Shown piece by piece: positions 44,408-52,583 of a stretch of DNA of 64,000 nt (the stretch's first letter is position 1; every line of letters starts with the position of its first letter). The notes beneath the pieces are model-generated. The model did not search any database. It was given only the letters and a program-made list of their open reading frames with translations, and was not told the origin of the DNA. The translations under genes were made by a program, and so were the position numbers. The DNA comes from Flavobacterium granuli (GTDB lineage: Bacteria > Bacteroidota > Bacteroidia > Flavobacteriales > Flavobacteriaceae): positions 124,001 to 188,000 of the forward strand of contig NZ_FQWO01000006.1 of the NCBI RefSeq assembly GCF_900129705.1. The letters run 5' to 3'.

Positions 44408-45364
44408 ATGAAAGTAACAGAACATATAGAAAATGCCAAGGGAGAGACCTTATTTTCTTTCGAAATTATTCCGCCACAAAAAGGAAAAAGCATTCAGGAA
44501 TTATACGATAATATTGATCCTTTGATGGAGTTCAAGCCACCATTTATTGATGTGACTACTTCGCGTGAAGAGTATATTTATGTTGAAAAAGGCAATGGAT
44601 TATTAGATAAAAAATTAACCAGAATGCGTCCTGGAACCTTGGGAATTTGTGCTTCGATAAAACATAAGTACAATGTAGACACTGTTCCTCATGTACTTTG
44701 TGGTGGTTTTACAAAAGAAGAAACCGAGTATTTATTGGTAGATTGTCATTATTTAGGGATTAATAATGTTATGGCATTGCGCGGTGATGCGATGAAAGAT
44801 GAGCAATCTTTCGTTGCTAAAGAAGGCGGGAATAACTTTGCTATTGATTTGGTTCAACAAATTAACAAGTTGAATGATGGGAAATATTTGCACGATGTAA
44901 TGCATGTAGATAACAAGGCTGATTTTTGTATTGGTGTTGCGGGTTATCCCGAGAAACATTTGGAATCACCATCTTTGCTTTCCGACTTGAAAAGGCTGAA
45001 AGAGAAAGTCGATGCGGGAGCGGATTATGTGGTAACTCAAATGTTTTTTGACAACGAGAAGTATTTTCAGTTTGTTGCCAAAGCCAGAGAAATGGGCATC
45101 ACAGTTCCTATTATTCCGGGAATAAAACCTCTAGCAGTACAAAGGCATTTGCAGATATTGCCACAAATTTTTCGCATTGATTTACCTGAAGATTTAATTC
45201 ATGCGGTAGACCAATGCAAGAATAATACTGAAATCAGACAAGTGGGTATAGAATGGGCAATTCAGCAGTCGCTGGAGTTAAAGGCTGCCGGAGTTCCTGT
45301 TTTGCATTATTATTCTATGGGGAAATCAGAGAATATCCGCCAAATAGCTTCTAGGGTTTTTTAA
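44408..45364 (+). CDS. metF: Methylenetetrahydrofolate reductase
   Basis: 318 aa. It reduces methylene-THF to methyl-THF, the methyl donor for MetH. TLFSFEIIPPQKG, the FAD/folate residues NNVMALRGDAMKDEQ, DKADFCIGVAGYPEKH in blocks, DYVVTQMFFDNEKYF and the PIIPGIKPL loop. Same direction as metH with 79 bases between, containing a dispersed AGTC palindrome; likely one unit with metH. Confidence 0.96.
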   Translation: MKVTEHIENAKGETLFSFEIIPPQKGKSIQELYDNIDPLMEFKPPFIDVTTSREEYIYVEKGNGLLDKKLTRMRPGTLGICASIKHKYNVDTVPHVLCGGFTKEETEYLLVDCHYLGINNVMALRGDAMKDEQSFVAKEGGNNFAIDLVQQINKLNDGKYLHDVMHVDNKADFCIGVAGYPEKHLESPSLLSDLKRLKEKVDAGADYVVTQMFFDNEKYFQFVAKAREMGITVPIIPGIKPLAVQRHLQILPQIFRIDLPEDLIHAVDQCKNNTEIRQVGIEWAIQQSLELKAAGVPVLHYYSMGKSENIRQIASRVF

Positions 45365-45472
45365 GAAAATAGTAGGTTGTTGCCAAAGGATCGATTGCAT
45401 TAAATATAAATTTTATTTTGGATAGGTATTTTAAAGGCTTATATTTGAATTCAATAAAAAATAAATGTAGCT

Positions 45473-45958
45473 ATGAGATCTAATTTTTACTTCATTTTTG
45501 CTTCTTTTATTGCATTGACTTCTTGTAAAGAGGAAAGCAAAAAAGAGGTTAATAATAGTTCGACAAATGTGGTGCCCTTTTATCAGAATGTGACACCGGT
45601 TGACAATCAAGTTGCAACAACAACCGCTAATCAGCAAGGTGTAAGTACTACGACTGCAACAGCTCCAGTTTCTGTAGCTAAGGGAATGAATCCGGCTCAT
45701 GGTCAACCAGGACATCGATGTGACATCCCTGTTGGAGCGCCATTGAATTCCAAAGCTGCAACGCCAACTGCCGCAAGTCCGGCTGCCGCAGCTACAACGG
45801 GTCAGGTTTCACAACAGATTAATGTACAACAGCCCGTACCGGCTTTATTGTCTACAAGCACAGCTGATACCGAAACTCCGGAAGGCATGAATCCGCCGCA
45901 CGGCAAAGATGGACATCGATGTGATATAGCCGTGGGTGCTCCTTTGCCAAAAAGCTAA
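45473..45958 (+). CDS. Lipoprotein with two GMNPxHGxxGHRCDIxVGAP repeats
   Basis: 161 aa. Signal peptide with lipobox (LTSC, Cys near residue 18), then a Thr/Ala/Gln-rich spacer, then GMNPAHGQPGHRCDIPVGAP (about 73-92), another Ala/Thr/Val-rich linker, and GMNPPHGKDGHRCDIAVGAP (about 138-157) at the end. The repeats carry conserved His, Cys and Asp, consistent with metal or heme binding, but no function is established. Linkers are low-complexity. I recall similar repeat proteins in other Flavobacteriia. It is in its own unit, convergent with gldA. Confidence 0.75.
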   Translation: MRSNFYFIFASFIALTSCKEESKKEVNNSSTNVVPFYQNVTPVDNQVATTTANQQGVSTTTATAPVSVAKGMNPAHGQPGHRCDIPVGAPLNSKAATPTAASPAAAATTGQVSQQINVQQPVPALLSTSTADTETPEGMNPPHGKDGHRCDIAVGAPLPKS

Positions 45959-45980
45959 TAAGATAGTTTTAAACTAAAAT

Positions 45981-46031
45981 AAAAAAGCTCATTTACTCCA
46001 ATTATATGGAATGTAAATGAGCTTTTCTTTT
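45981..46031. terminator. Bidirectional terminator between lipoprotein and gldA
   Basis: AAAAGCTCATTTAC pairs with GTAAATGAGCTTTT, with an inner CCA/TGG pair, between convergent genes. Confidence 0.8.
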
Positions 46032-46056
46032 TGATGTGAAATTGAATTTCTGGAAA

Positions 46057-46956
46057 CTATTTTTTTGTGATTTCTCTAAAAACCGCTTCCAGATTTTTAT
46101 TTTTTTGATTCAGCTGAAGGGTTTTTAATCCATTGGCATTAGCAAAATCAAATACTACAGGACGCATGTCTTTGTCAGCCAGGAAAGTTAATTCCCAAAT
46201 CATGTCGTGGGTGTTTTTATAAGAAGTAAGATTTTCTATTTTGGCTATAGCCTGCTCTTCAATTTTATAGTCAAATTCTACTTCAATTACTTGTTCTTTG
46301 TCGGCAGAGATTAGTTTGTCGAGTTTTTTATCGGCTACTATTCTGCCATTATTGATAATGATTACGCGGTCGCAAATCGCTTCGACTTCCTGCATGATAT
46401 GCGTAGAAAGAAAAACAGTTTTGTCTTTACCGGCATTTTTAATCACATTGCGTATTTCTATCAATTGATTTGGATCTAATCCGGTTGTAGGTTCATCCAG
46501 AATCAAAACATCGGGATTGTGCAATAAAGCATTGGCAAGTCCCACACGCTGGCGATAACCTTTGGATAATTGGCCTATTTTTTTGTGGCTTTCACTCGTT
46601 AAGCCGGTGAGCTCGATTACTTCTTCGATTCGGGACTTGGGTACTTTATAAACATCGGCATTAAAGGCCAAATATTCCCTTACGTATAAATCCAGATACA
46701 GCGGATTGTGTTCCGGCAAATAGCCAATGGAAAGCTGAACCGCTTTCGGTTCTGAATTCACATCATGTCCATTAACCACAGCTTTACCTTCGTCGGCATG
46801 GATATAAGTGGTCAATATTTTCATTAGAGTAGACTTTCCGGCTCCATTTGGACCCAAGAAACCAACAATTTCTCCTTTATTTACGGAAAATGAAATACTA
46901 TCTAAGGCACGTTGGCTGCCATAACTTTTGGATATGCTATTTACTTCTATTGACAT
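46057..46956 (-). CDS. gldA: Gliding motility ABC transporter ATPase GldA
   Basis: 299 aa from MSIEVNSISKSYG (46956); a longer frame to 47049 lacks family sequence. Walker A GPNGAGKST (about 35-43), signature LSKGYRQRVGLA, Walker B VLILDEPTTGLDP. The C-terminal about 75 residues form an accessory domain. Its size and sequence agree with GldA of Flavobacterium. In the known system it works with the membrane parts GldF and GldG, whose genes are not in this window. It is required for gliding in F. johnsoniae. Confidence 0.9.
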   Translation of the reverse strand: MSIEVNSISKSYGSQRALDSISFSVNKGEIVGFLGPNGAGKSTLMKILTTYIHADEGKAVVNGHDVNSEPKAVQLSIGYLPEHNPLYLDLYVREYLAFNADVYKVPKSRIEEVIELTGLTSESHKKIGQLSKGYRQRVGLANALLHNPDVLILDEPTTGLDPNQLIEIRNVIKNAGKDKTVFLSTHIMQEVEAICDRVIIINNGRIVADKKLDKLISADKEQVIEVEFDYKIEEQAIAKIENLTSYKNTHDMIWELTFLADKDMRPVVFDFANANGLKTLQLNQKNKNLEAVFREITKK

Positions 46957-47116
46957 GGGTGAATTATTTGTTGCAAAAGTAAACAGAAAAAGGATTGATT
47001 TGTTGTTTCTTTGTTTGCCAATTAAGGAATTTCTAAAATAAATAGTCAAAATAGGAAGTAATTCTAAGCGATTGTTTTTATTTATTTTGTAACCAATAAA
47101 CTAAACTATAGAGATT

Positions 47117-48040
47117 ATGAAGAACAAAAGTATTTTATTATTTCTTTTTCTTGGACTTTTAGTTCAAGCTCAGGAAAAATTAATGATTGATAACCGTGAG
47201 GTTGTGAGGATCGAAACCGAACTTGCTTCGGATGGAATGGAAGGAAGAGCCACTTTCACGCCTGGAATTGAGTTGGCCTCTGCTTTTATTGAAAAGGAAT
47301 TTAAGAATATTGATCTTTCCTATTTTGGTAATTTGACTAATTATCGCCAGGAATTTGATGTAAAAGGGAAGCCGGCCAATAATGTAATTGGAATATTGCC
47401 CGGTAAATCCAAACCGGATGAGTATGTCATTTTTTCGGCACATTATGATCATTTGGGAATGGTAAAAGAAGGAGCGGATAGAATTTATAATGGAGCCAAT
47501 GATGATGCTTCGGGAACAACGGCTGTAATTGCCTTGGCAAAATACTTCAAAGAGTTGAACCAAAACGAGAGAACTATTATTTTTGTAGCTTTTACAGCAG
47601 AAGAAATAGGCGGTTTTGGCTCTAAATTTTTCTCAGAAAAGATGGATCCCGCAAAAGTGGTCGCCATGTTTAATATCGAAATGATTGGAACAGAAAGTAA
47701 ATGGGGCAAAAATTCAGCCTACATAACTGGATTTGAGAAAACTGATTTTGGAACTATTTTACAGAAAAATTTAGAAGCTACTGATTTTAATTTTTATGCT
47801 GATCCGTATCCAAAAGAGCAACTTTTTTATCGTTCAGATAACGCACGATTGGCTGCTCAAGGAGTTCCTGCACATACTATTTCAACTTCCAAAATGGATG
47901 TAGAGGCTAATTATCATAAATTGAGCGATGAGGTATCGACTTTAGACCTGGATAATATGACCGAAATTATAACGGCAATTGCCATCAGTTCGCAAACTAT
48001 CATTAGCGGGCAAGATACTCCTTCAAGAGTAAAAAAATAG
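47117..48040 (+). CDS. Secreted M28-family zinc peptidase
   Basis: 307 aa. Signal peptide (1-18, LLVQAQ). Metal ligands are His109 and Asp111 in SAHYDHLG, Asp129/130 in NGANDDASGT, the catalytic Glu pair in TAEEIGGFGS, and a late His in PAHTISTS. The fold is that of aminopeptidase/glutaminyl-cyclase-like M28 proteins. Released peptide product is unknown. Divergent from gldA, and transcribed toward the aromatic operon; no clear terminator follows. Confidence 0.9.
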   Translation: MKNKSILLFLFLGLLVQAQEKLMIDNREVVRIETELASDGMEGRATFTPGIELASAFIEKEFKNIDLSYFGNLTNYRQEFDVKGKPANNVIGILPGKSKPDEYVIFSAHYDHLGMVKEGADRIYNGANDDASGTTAVIALAKYFKELNQNERTIIFVAFTAEEIGGFGSKFFSEKMDPAKVVAMFNIEMIGTESKWGKNSAYITGFEKTDFGTILQKNLEATDFNFYADPYPKEQLFYRSDNARLAAQGVPAHTISTSKMDVEANYHKLSDEVSTLDLDNMTEIITAIAISSQTIISGQDTPSRVKK

Positions 48041-48204
48041 AAAAAATTGTCGTTGTAAAAGAAGAAGAATTATTTTTTAGTTCTGAAAGTCCTTATTAAG
48101 CCCCTGATTATATGATATTTTATCAGTAAATTTTTAATGATTGTATAATTTAAAACTAGTTTTATCGAGAATTCTTTTTTTGTTTGATAAAATGCAAATT
48201 TTTT

Positions 48205-48235
48205 TTTGGTGAGCTGGAAATAATTTATACATTCG
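48205..48235 (+). promoter_or_regulatory. Predicted promoter of the aromatic operon
   Basis: TTTG (48205-48208), 19 nt, TACATTCG (48228-48235), one change from TAnnTTTG, about 33 nt before the leader-peptide start. Confidence 0.6.
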
Positions 48236-48267
48236 CATAGAATTTAATGCAAAAAACACAAAACAAA

Positions 48268-48348
48268 ATGTTAGATAACCGATTTTATTTTAGCAATTCT
48301 TATTATTTCTTCTGGGAACAGGGTAGGGATTGTCGTATGGTTATTTAA
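48268..48348 (+). CDS. Aromatic-rich leader peptide for pheA operon (attenuator)
   Basis: 26 codons. The middle reads RFYFSNSYYFFWEQ: four Phe, three Tyr and one Trp within 11 codons, which is 8 of 26 residues aromatic, before the genes that make Phe and Tyr. GGGATTGT (48326-48333), 10 nt after the Trp codon, is perfectly complementary to ACAATCCC (48379-48386), the 5' arm of the terminator. A ribosome stalled on Tyr/Phe/Trp codons leaves it free to antiterminate; a ribosome moving on to the stop (48346) masks its end. This is classic attenuation, like the E. coli pheA and trp leaders but in a Bacteroidota genome. Confidence 0.82.
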   Translation: MLDNRFYFSNSYYFFWEQGRDCRMVI

Positions 48349-48380
48349 TTCAAAAATTAAATTGATAATTATAAATATAC

Positions 48381-48410
48381 AATCCCGATGCAAATCGGGA
48401 TTTTTTTTTG
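48381..48410 (+). terminator. Aromatic operon attenuator terminator
   Basis: Stem AATCCCGAT / ATCGGGATT with GCAA loop, then nine T. Located between the leader peptide and pheA; the longer reading frame into 48388 overlaps it. Confidence 0.92.
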
Positions 48411-48426
48411 CCTAATTTTTTACAAA

Positions 48427-49254
48427 ATGAATAATAAAGTTGCAATACAAGGAATAAAAGGATCTTTTCATCATCAGGTGGCACAAGAATATTACGATCA
48501 AAATGTAATAGTAGACGAATGTTTGTCTTTTGAGGAGTTGGTAGATAGCTTACTTTCAGGCAAATCAGATCAGGCGGTTATGGCGATAGAAAATTCTATT
48601 GCGGGACCAATTATTCCAAATTATGCTTTGATTGACAAAAATAATTTACACATAATAGGAGAGCATTATTTGAGAATTCACCAAAATTTGATGGCCTTAA
48701 AAGGTCAGAAAATAGAAGATATTCAGGAAGTACATTCGCATCCTATGGCTATTTTGCAATGTATGGATTTCTTGAAACAGTATCCAAATATAAAATTAGT
48801 TGAAGATAAAGATACAGCTGAAACGGCTCGAAGAATTCAGGAAAAACAACTAAAAGGAATTGCTGCAATTGCCAGTAAAACGGCTGCTGAAATGTATGAT
48901 TTAGAGATTTTGGCTCCGGAAATCCAAACCATTAAAAATAACATGACGCGTTTTGTTATTATAAAAAAGGAAAATTCGTTTGTACCGGAAAATGAAATTA
49001 GAAGAGCTTCTATCAAATTTGAATTGGATCACAAACGTGGAAGTTTAGCGGCTGTTTTGAATGTGATGAGTGATTGTAAAATGAATTTGACTAAAATACA
49101 ATCGCTTCCCAAAATTGAAACCCCTTGGAAATATTCCTTTTTTGTGGATGTGACTTTCGAAAAATACGAAGATTATGCCAAAGCAAAATCCTTATTGCAA
49201 ATCATGGCCGAGTATTTCAAAGTGTTGGGAGAATATAAAAACACAAAGCCCTAA
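48427..49254 (+). CDS. pheA: Prephenate dehydratase
   Basis: 275 aa from MNNKVAIQGIKG (the frame is open to 48388 but those codons are the terminator). It converts prephenate to phenylpyruvate for Phe. Catalytic domain with SFHHQVAQEYY, the VMAIENSIAGPI segment and the TRFVII loop with the essential Thr-Arg-Phe. C-terminal ACT domain has RGSLAAVLNVMSDCKMNLTKIQSLP; the Phe-binding ESRP is replaced by QSLP, so feedback inhibition may differ. No chorismate mutase fused; that activity is in the last gene of the operon. Confidence 0.95.
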   Translation: MNNKVAIQGIKGSFHHQVAQEYYDQNVIVDECLSFEELVDSLLSGKSDQAVMAIENSIAGPIIPNYALIDKNNLHIIGEHYLRIHQNLMALKGQKIEDIQEVHSHPMAILQCMDFLKQYPNIKLVEDKDTAETARRIQEKQLKGIAAIASKTAAEMYDLEILAPEIQTIKNNMTRFVIIKKENSFVPENEIRRASIKFELDHKRGSLAAVLNVMSDCKMNLTKIQSLPKIETPWKYSFFVDVTFEKYEDYAKAKSLLQIMAEYFKVLGEYKNTKP

Positions 49255-49302
49255 TTAGACATAAAGTTGAAAGCCCAGAGCTGATAAATATAAAATAGAA
49301 AA

Positions 49303-50448
49303 ATGATCACAACAGCGAAACGATTAGATATAATTGAAGAATATTATTTTTCATCGAAGTTAAGAGAAGTAAGGCAGCTGGCTGCAGAAGGAAAGCCAAT
49401 TATCAATATGGGAATTGGAAGCCCGGATTTGAGTCCTTCACAATCAGTTGTAGATGCGATTCAAGAGGCAATGCAGGATGTGAATGCACACCAGTATCAA
49501 AGCTATCAAGGATTACCTGAGTTGAGAAAAAGCATGGCCGATTTTTATCAGAATAACTTCAATGTAGAATTGAATCCCAATACGGAGATTTTGCCATTGA
49601 TGGGATCCAAGGAAGGGATAATGCATATTTCATTGGCATTCTTGAATGAAGGAGACCATGTTTTGATTCCAAATCCGGGTTATCCTACTTATACATCGGT
49701 GACTAATTTAGTAGGAGCTGTGCCTGTATATTATGATTTGACGGAAGCCAATAATTGGGAGCCTGACTTTGAAGCTTTGGAAAAATTAGATTTATCCAAA
49801 GTGAAAATCATGTGGATTGGTTATCCGCACATGCCAACAGGAGCAAGAGGAAGTCTGGCTTTATTTGAAAAGTTAGTGGCTTTCGCCAAAAAGCATCAAA
49901 TATTATTGATTAATGACAATCCGTATAGTTTTGTTTTGAATGATAATCCAATGAGTTTGTTGCAGATTTCTGGGGCGAAAGAAGTAGTTTTAGAATTAAA
50001 TTCTTTGAGCAAGACTTTCAATATGGCGGGCTGGAGAGTTGGAATGGTTTTAGGAAATGCAGCTTGTATTGATGCGGTTTTGAAAGTAAAAAGCAATATG
50101 GACAGCGGAATGTTTTTTGGAATTCAAAAAGGAGCGATTGCTGCATTAAACAGTGATAAATCCTGGTTTGAATCCATGAATGAAATCTATAAAAAACGCC
50201 GAGTTTTAACGGAAGTGTTGGCCGAAAAATTGGGATGTAAAGTGTATAAAGAAGGAGTTGGACTGTTTGTTTGGGCTAAATTGCCAGAAGGAATAATATC
50301 AGCTGAAGCGTTTATCGACCAGATTTTGCACGAAAAACATATTTTCGTTGCGCCTGGGACTATTTTTGGTAGTAACGGGGAAGGTTATATTCGATTTGCA
50401 TTATGTGTAAAGGAAGAAAAAGTACAAGAAGCAATTGATAGATTTTAA
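49303..50448 (+). CDS. PLP aminotransferase (class I), aromatic operon
   Basis: 381 aa. INMGIGSPDLSPSQSVVDAI, HQYQSYQGLPELRKSMADFY, NPGYPTYTS, INDNPYSFVLND and the PLP lysine in ELNSLSKTFNMAGWRVG. Its place between pheA and tyrA indicates it transaminates phenylpyruvate and hydroxyphenylpyruvate to Phe and Tyr. By family alone it could be an aspartate or LL-diaminopimelate aminotransferase. Spacing to neighbours is 48 and 5 bases. Confidence 0.9.
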   Translation: MITTAKRLDIIEEYYFSSKLREVRQLAAEGKPIINMGIGSPDLSPSQSVVDAIQEAMQDVNAHQYQSYQGLPELRKSMADFYQNNFNVELNPNTEILPLMGSKEGIMHISLAFLNEGDHVLIPNPGYPTYTSVTNLVGAVPVYYDLTEANNWEPDFEALEKLDLSKVKIMWIGYPHMPTGARGSLALFEKLVAFAKKHQILLINDNPYSFVLNDNPMSLLQISGAKEVVLELNSLSKTFNMAGWRVGMVLGNAACIDAVLKVKSNMDSGMFFGIQKGAIAALNSDKSWFESMNEIYKKRRVLTEVLAEKLGCKVYKEGVGLFVWAKLPEGIISAEAFIDQILHEKHIFVAPGTIFGSNGEGYIRFALCVKEEKVQEAIDRF

Positions 50449-50453
50449 TTAAA

Positions 50454-51311
50454 ATGAAAATTTACGTAATAGGAATAGGATTGATAGGCGGTTCGATGGC
50501 ATTAGATATCAAGAAATTGTATCCTGAAGCTACAGTTTGCGGCATTGATGCTAATGAAGGCCATTTGCAGGAAGCCATCGCTTTAGGAGTGGTTGATGTT
50601 GCCGGAAAGATGGAAGATTTGACTACGGCTGATTTTGTGATTGTATCAGTTCCTGTAGATGTGGCTATGGTTGTTTTACCAGCTGTATTGGAAGCTATAG
50701 GTGATGATACGATTGTTTTTGAGGTGGGTTCTACCAAAGCGCCAATTTGCGAAGCGGTGGCCAATCATCCTAGAAGACGCAATTTTATTGCCACACATCC
50801 TATTGCGGGAACAGAATTCTCAGGACCGTCGGCAGCAATTCATGGTTTGTTTCAAGGGAAAACCAATATTATTTGCGAAGTGGAACGTACGGCTTTTAAA
50901 TTACAGGAAAAGGCATTGGATCTTTTTAAAGCTATCGGGATGAGAATTCGTTATATGGATCCCAAATCACATGATAAACACATCGCTTATGTATCGCATT
51001 TATCGCACATCAGTTCGTTTATGTTGGGTAAAACCGTAATTAATAAGGAAAAACACGAACAGGATATTTTTGATATGGCAGGTTCCGGATTTGAAAGTAC
51101 TGTTCGTTTGGCTAAAAGTTCCCCAGCAATGTGGACGCCCATTTTTAAACAAAACAGGAAACAGGTCGTAAAAACATTGGAAGAATATATTTCTAATTTG
51201 ACCCAGTTTAAGGATTTGTTGATAAATGAGGATTATGCCGCAATTTATGAAGAAATGGAAAGTGTAAATAGAATTAAAGAAATATTGAACGGGATAAATA
51301 TCAAGAAATAG
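50454..51311 (+). CDS. tyrA: Prephenate dehydrogenase
   Basis: 285 aa. NAD motif VIGIGLIGGSMALDIKK, then VSVPVDVAMVV, HPIAGTEFSGPSAA, the active-site HISSFM region (YVSHLSHISSFMLG), and helical C-terminal dimerisation. It converts prephenate to hydroxyphenylpyruvate for Tyr. Starts 5 bases after the aminotransferase stop. Confidence 0.95.
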   Translation: MKIYVIGIGLIGGSMALDIKKLYPEATVCGIDANEGHLQEAIALGVVDVAGKMEDLTTADFVIVSVPVDVAMVVLPAVLEAIGDDTIVFEVGSTKAPICEAVANHPRRRNFIATHPIAGTEFSGPSAAIHGLFQGKTNIICEVERTAFKLQEKALDLFKAIGMRIRYMDPKSHDKHIAYVSHLSHISSFMLGKTVINKEKHEQDIFDMAGSGFESTVRLAKSSPAMWTPIFKQNRKQVVKTLEEYISNLTQFKDLLINEDYAAIYEEMESVNRIKEILNGINIKK

Positions 51312-51372
51312 AGAAACGATCCCATAAAGAGAAAACAAACTAAAAATTATAAATAAACTAAAAACTATTAAA

Positions 51373-52455
51373 ATGGAAAATACAAAAGAAATGAGAACGT
51401 GGTTGAATGACTTCAATTTAACTCACCCTCTAGTAATAGCAGGACCTTGTAGTGCAGAAACAGAAGAACAAGTATTGAAAATTGCTCATGAGTTGAAAGA
51501 TTCAGATGTAAGCATTTTTAGAGCAGGAATTTGGAAACCAAGAACACGCCCAGGAGGATTTGAAGGTGTGGGTGAAATAGGATTGAAATGGTTGCAAAAA
51601 GCCAAAGCTGAAACAGGTTTATTGATGGGGACTGAAGTGGCCACTGCTGCTCATTGTAAATTAGCTTTAGAGCATGATATTGATGTGTTATGGGTGGGTG
51701 CCCGTACAACTGCAAACCCATTTGCTGTTCAAGAAATTGCTGATACATTAGCAGGAACTGATAAAATTGTTTTGATTAAAAATCCGGTAAATCCTGATAT
51801 GGCTTTGTGGTTGGGAGGCGTAGAACGTTTACATGCTGCTGGAATAAAAAAATTAGGAGTGATTCATAGAGGCTTTTCAACTTATGAAAAAACAAAATAC
51901 AGAAACATTCCAGAATGGCAAATTGCTATTGACTTGCAAAATAAATTTCCTGATTTACCATTAATCATTGATCCTTCTCATATTACGGGAAATAGAGACA
52001 TGATTCTTGAAGTAACACAAGAAGCTTTGAATTTAAATTATGACGGTATGATTATCGAAACACATACTGATCCTGATAATGCGTGGAGTGATGCTGCGCA
52101 GCAAGTGACTCCAGATGCTTTGAAACAAATTTTCAAAGATCTAAGAGTAAGAAAACAAGATGATGTTTCGGATGAGTACACTCAAAAAATGAAAAAATTG
52201 AGAGCGAATATCGATGTTTTGGATACGAATTTATTAGACTTGTTAGGAAAGCGTATGAAAGTGGCCGACGAAATAGGTCAGGTAAAAAAAGACGCTAACG
52301 TTGCGGTACTTCAAAACACACGTTGGAATGAAATTTTAGGAAAAATGATTCTTGAAGGAGAAAAAAGAGGCTTAACAGAAGAGTTTGTTCTTAGAATGTT
52401 CAAAGCCATTCACCAAGAAAGTATTGGTCACCAAGAAAAAATTGTAAACGCTTAG
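51373..52455 (+). CDS. DAHP synthase (type I beta) / chorismate mutase (AroQ) fusion
   Basis: 360 aa. Residues about 1-260 are a KDO8P/DAHP synthase barrel (LVIAGPCSAETEEQ, IFRAGIWKPRTRPGGFEGVG, PLIIDPSHITGNRDM); residues 270-350 are AroQ chorismate mutase (MKKLRANIDVLDTNLLDLLGKRMKVADEIG in blocks). It starts the shikimate pathway and supplies prephenate for pheA/tyrA. A fused mutase is common in Bacteroidota and may also confer feedback sensing. Terminator at 52478. Confidence 0.95.
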   Translation: MENTKEMRTWLNDFNLTHPLVIAGPCSAETEEQVLKIAHELKDSDVSIFRAGIWKPRTRPGGFEGVGEIGLKWLQKAKAETGLLMGTEVATAAHCKLALEHDIDVLWVGARTTANPFAVQEIADTLAGTDKIVLIKNPVNPDMALWLGGVERLHAAGIKKLGVIHRGFSTYEKTKYRNIPEWQIAIDLQNKFPDLPLIIDPSHITGNRDMILEVTQEALNLNYDGMIIETHTDPDNAWSDAAQQVTPDALKQIFKDLRVRKQDDVSDEYTQKMKKLRANIDVLDTNLLDLLGKRMKVADEIGQVKKDANVAVLQNTRWNEILGKMILEGEKRGLTEEFVLRMFKAIHQESIGHQEKIVNA

Positions 52456-52477
52456 TTTATTCACGTCTTAATAAATC

Positions 52478-52516
52478 AATCTCCACTTTTTTAGAAAATC
52501 GTGGAGATTTTTTATT
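52478..52516 (+). terminator. Aromatic operon terminator
   Basis: AATCTCCAC (52478-52486) / GTGGAGATT (52501-52509), loop 14 nt, then T-rich. Confidence 0.85.
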
Positions 52517-52571
52517 TTAGACTTCGTCAAAAAATTAAAAATTAAATTTTAAACTTGTTGAAACAATATTT

Positions 52572-52583
52572 TACCTTTGCCGC
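52572..52583 (+). promoter_or_regulatory. -7 box directly before rsgA (leaderless transcript predicted)
   Basis: TACCTTTG (52572-52579), an exact TAnnTTTG box, ends only 4 nt before ATG 52584. Transcription would begin at or within a few bases of the start codon. The TTG at normal spacing is not obvious. Confidence 0.5.

Noticed and set aside
46957..47049. N-terminal extension of GldA
   Set aside because: No family similarity in the first 31 codons; MSIEVNSISKSYG is the ABC start.
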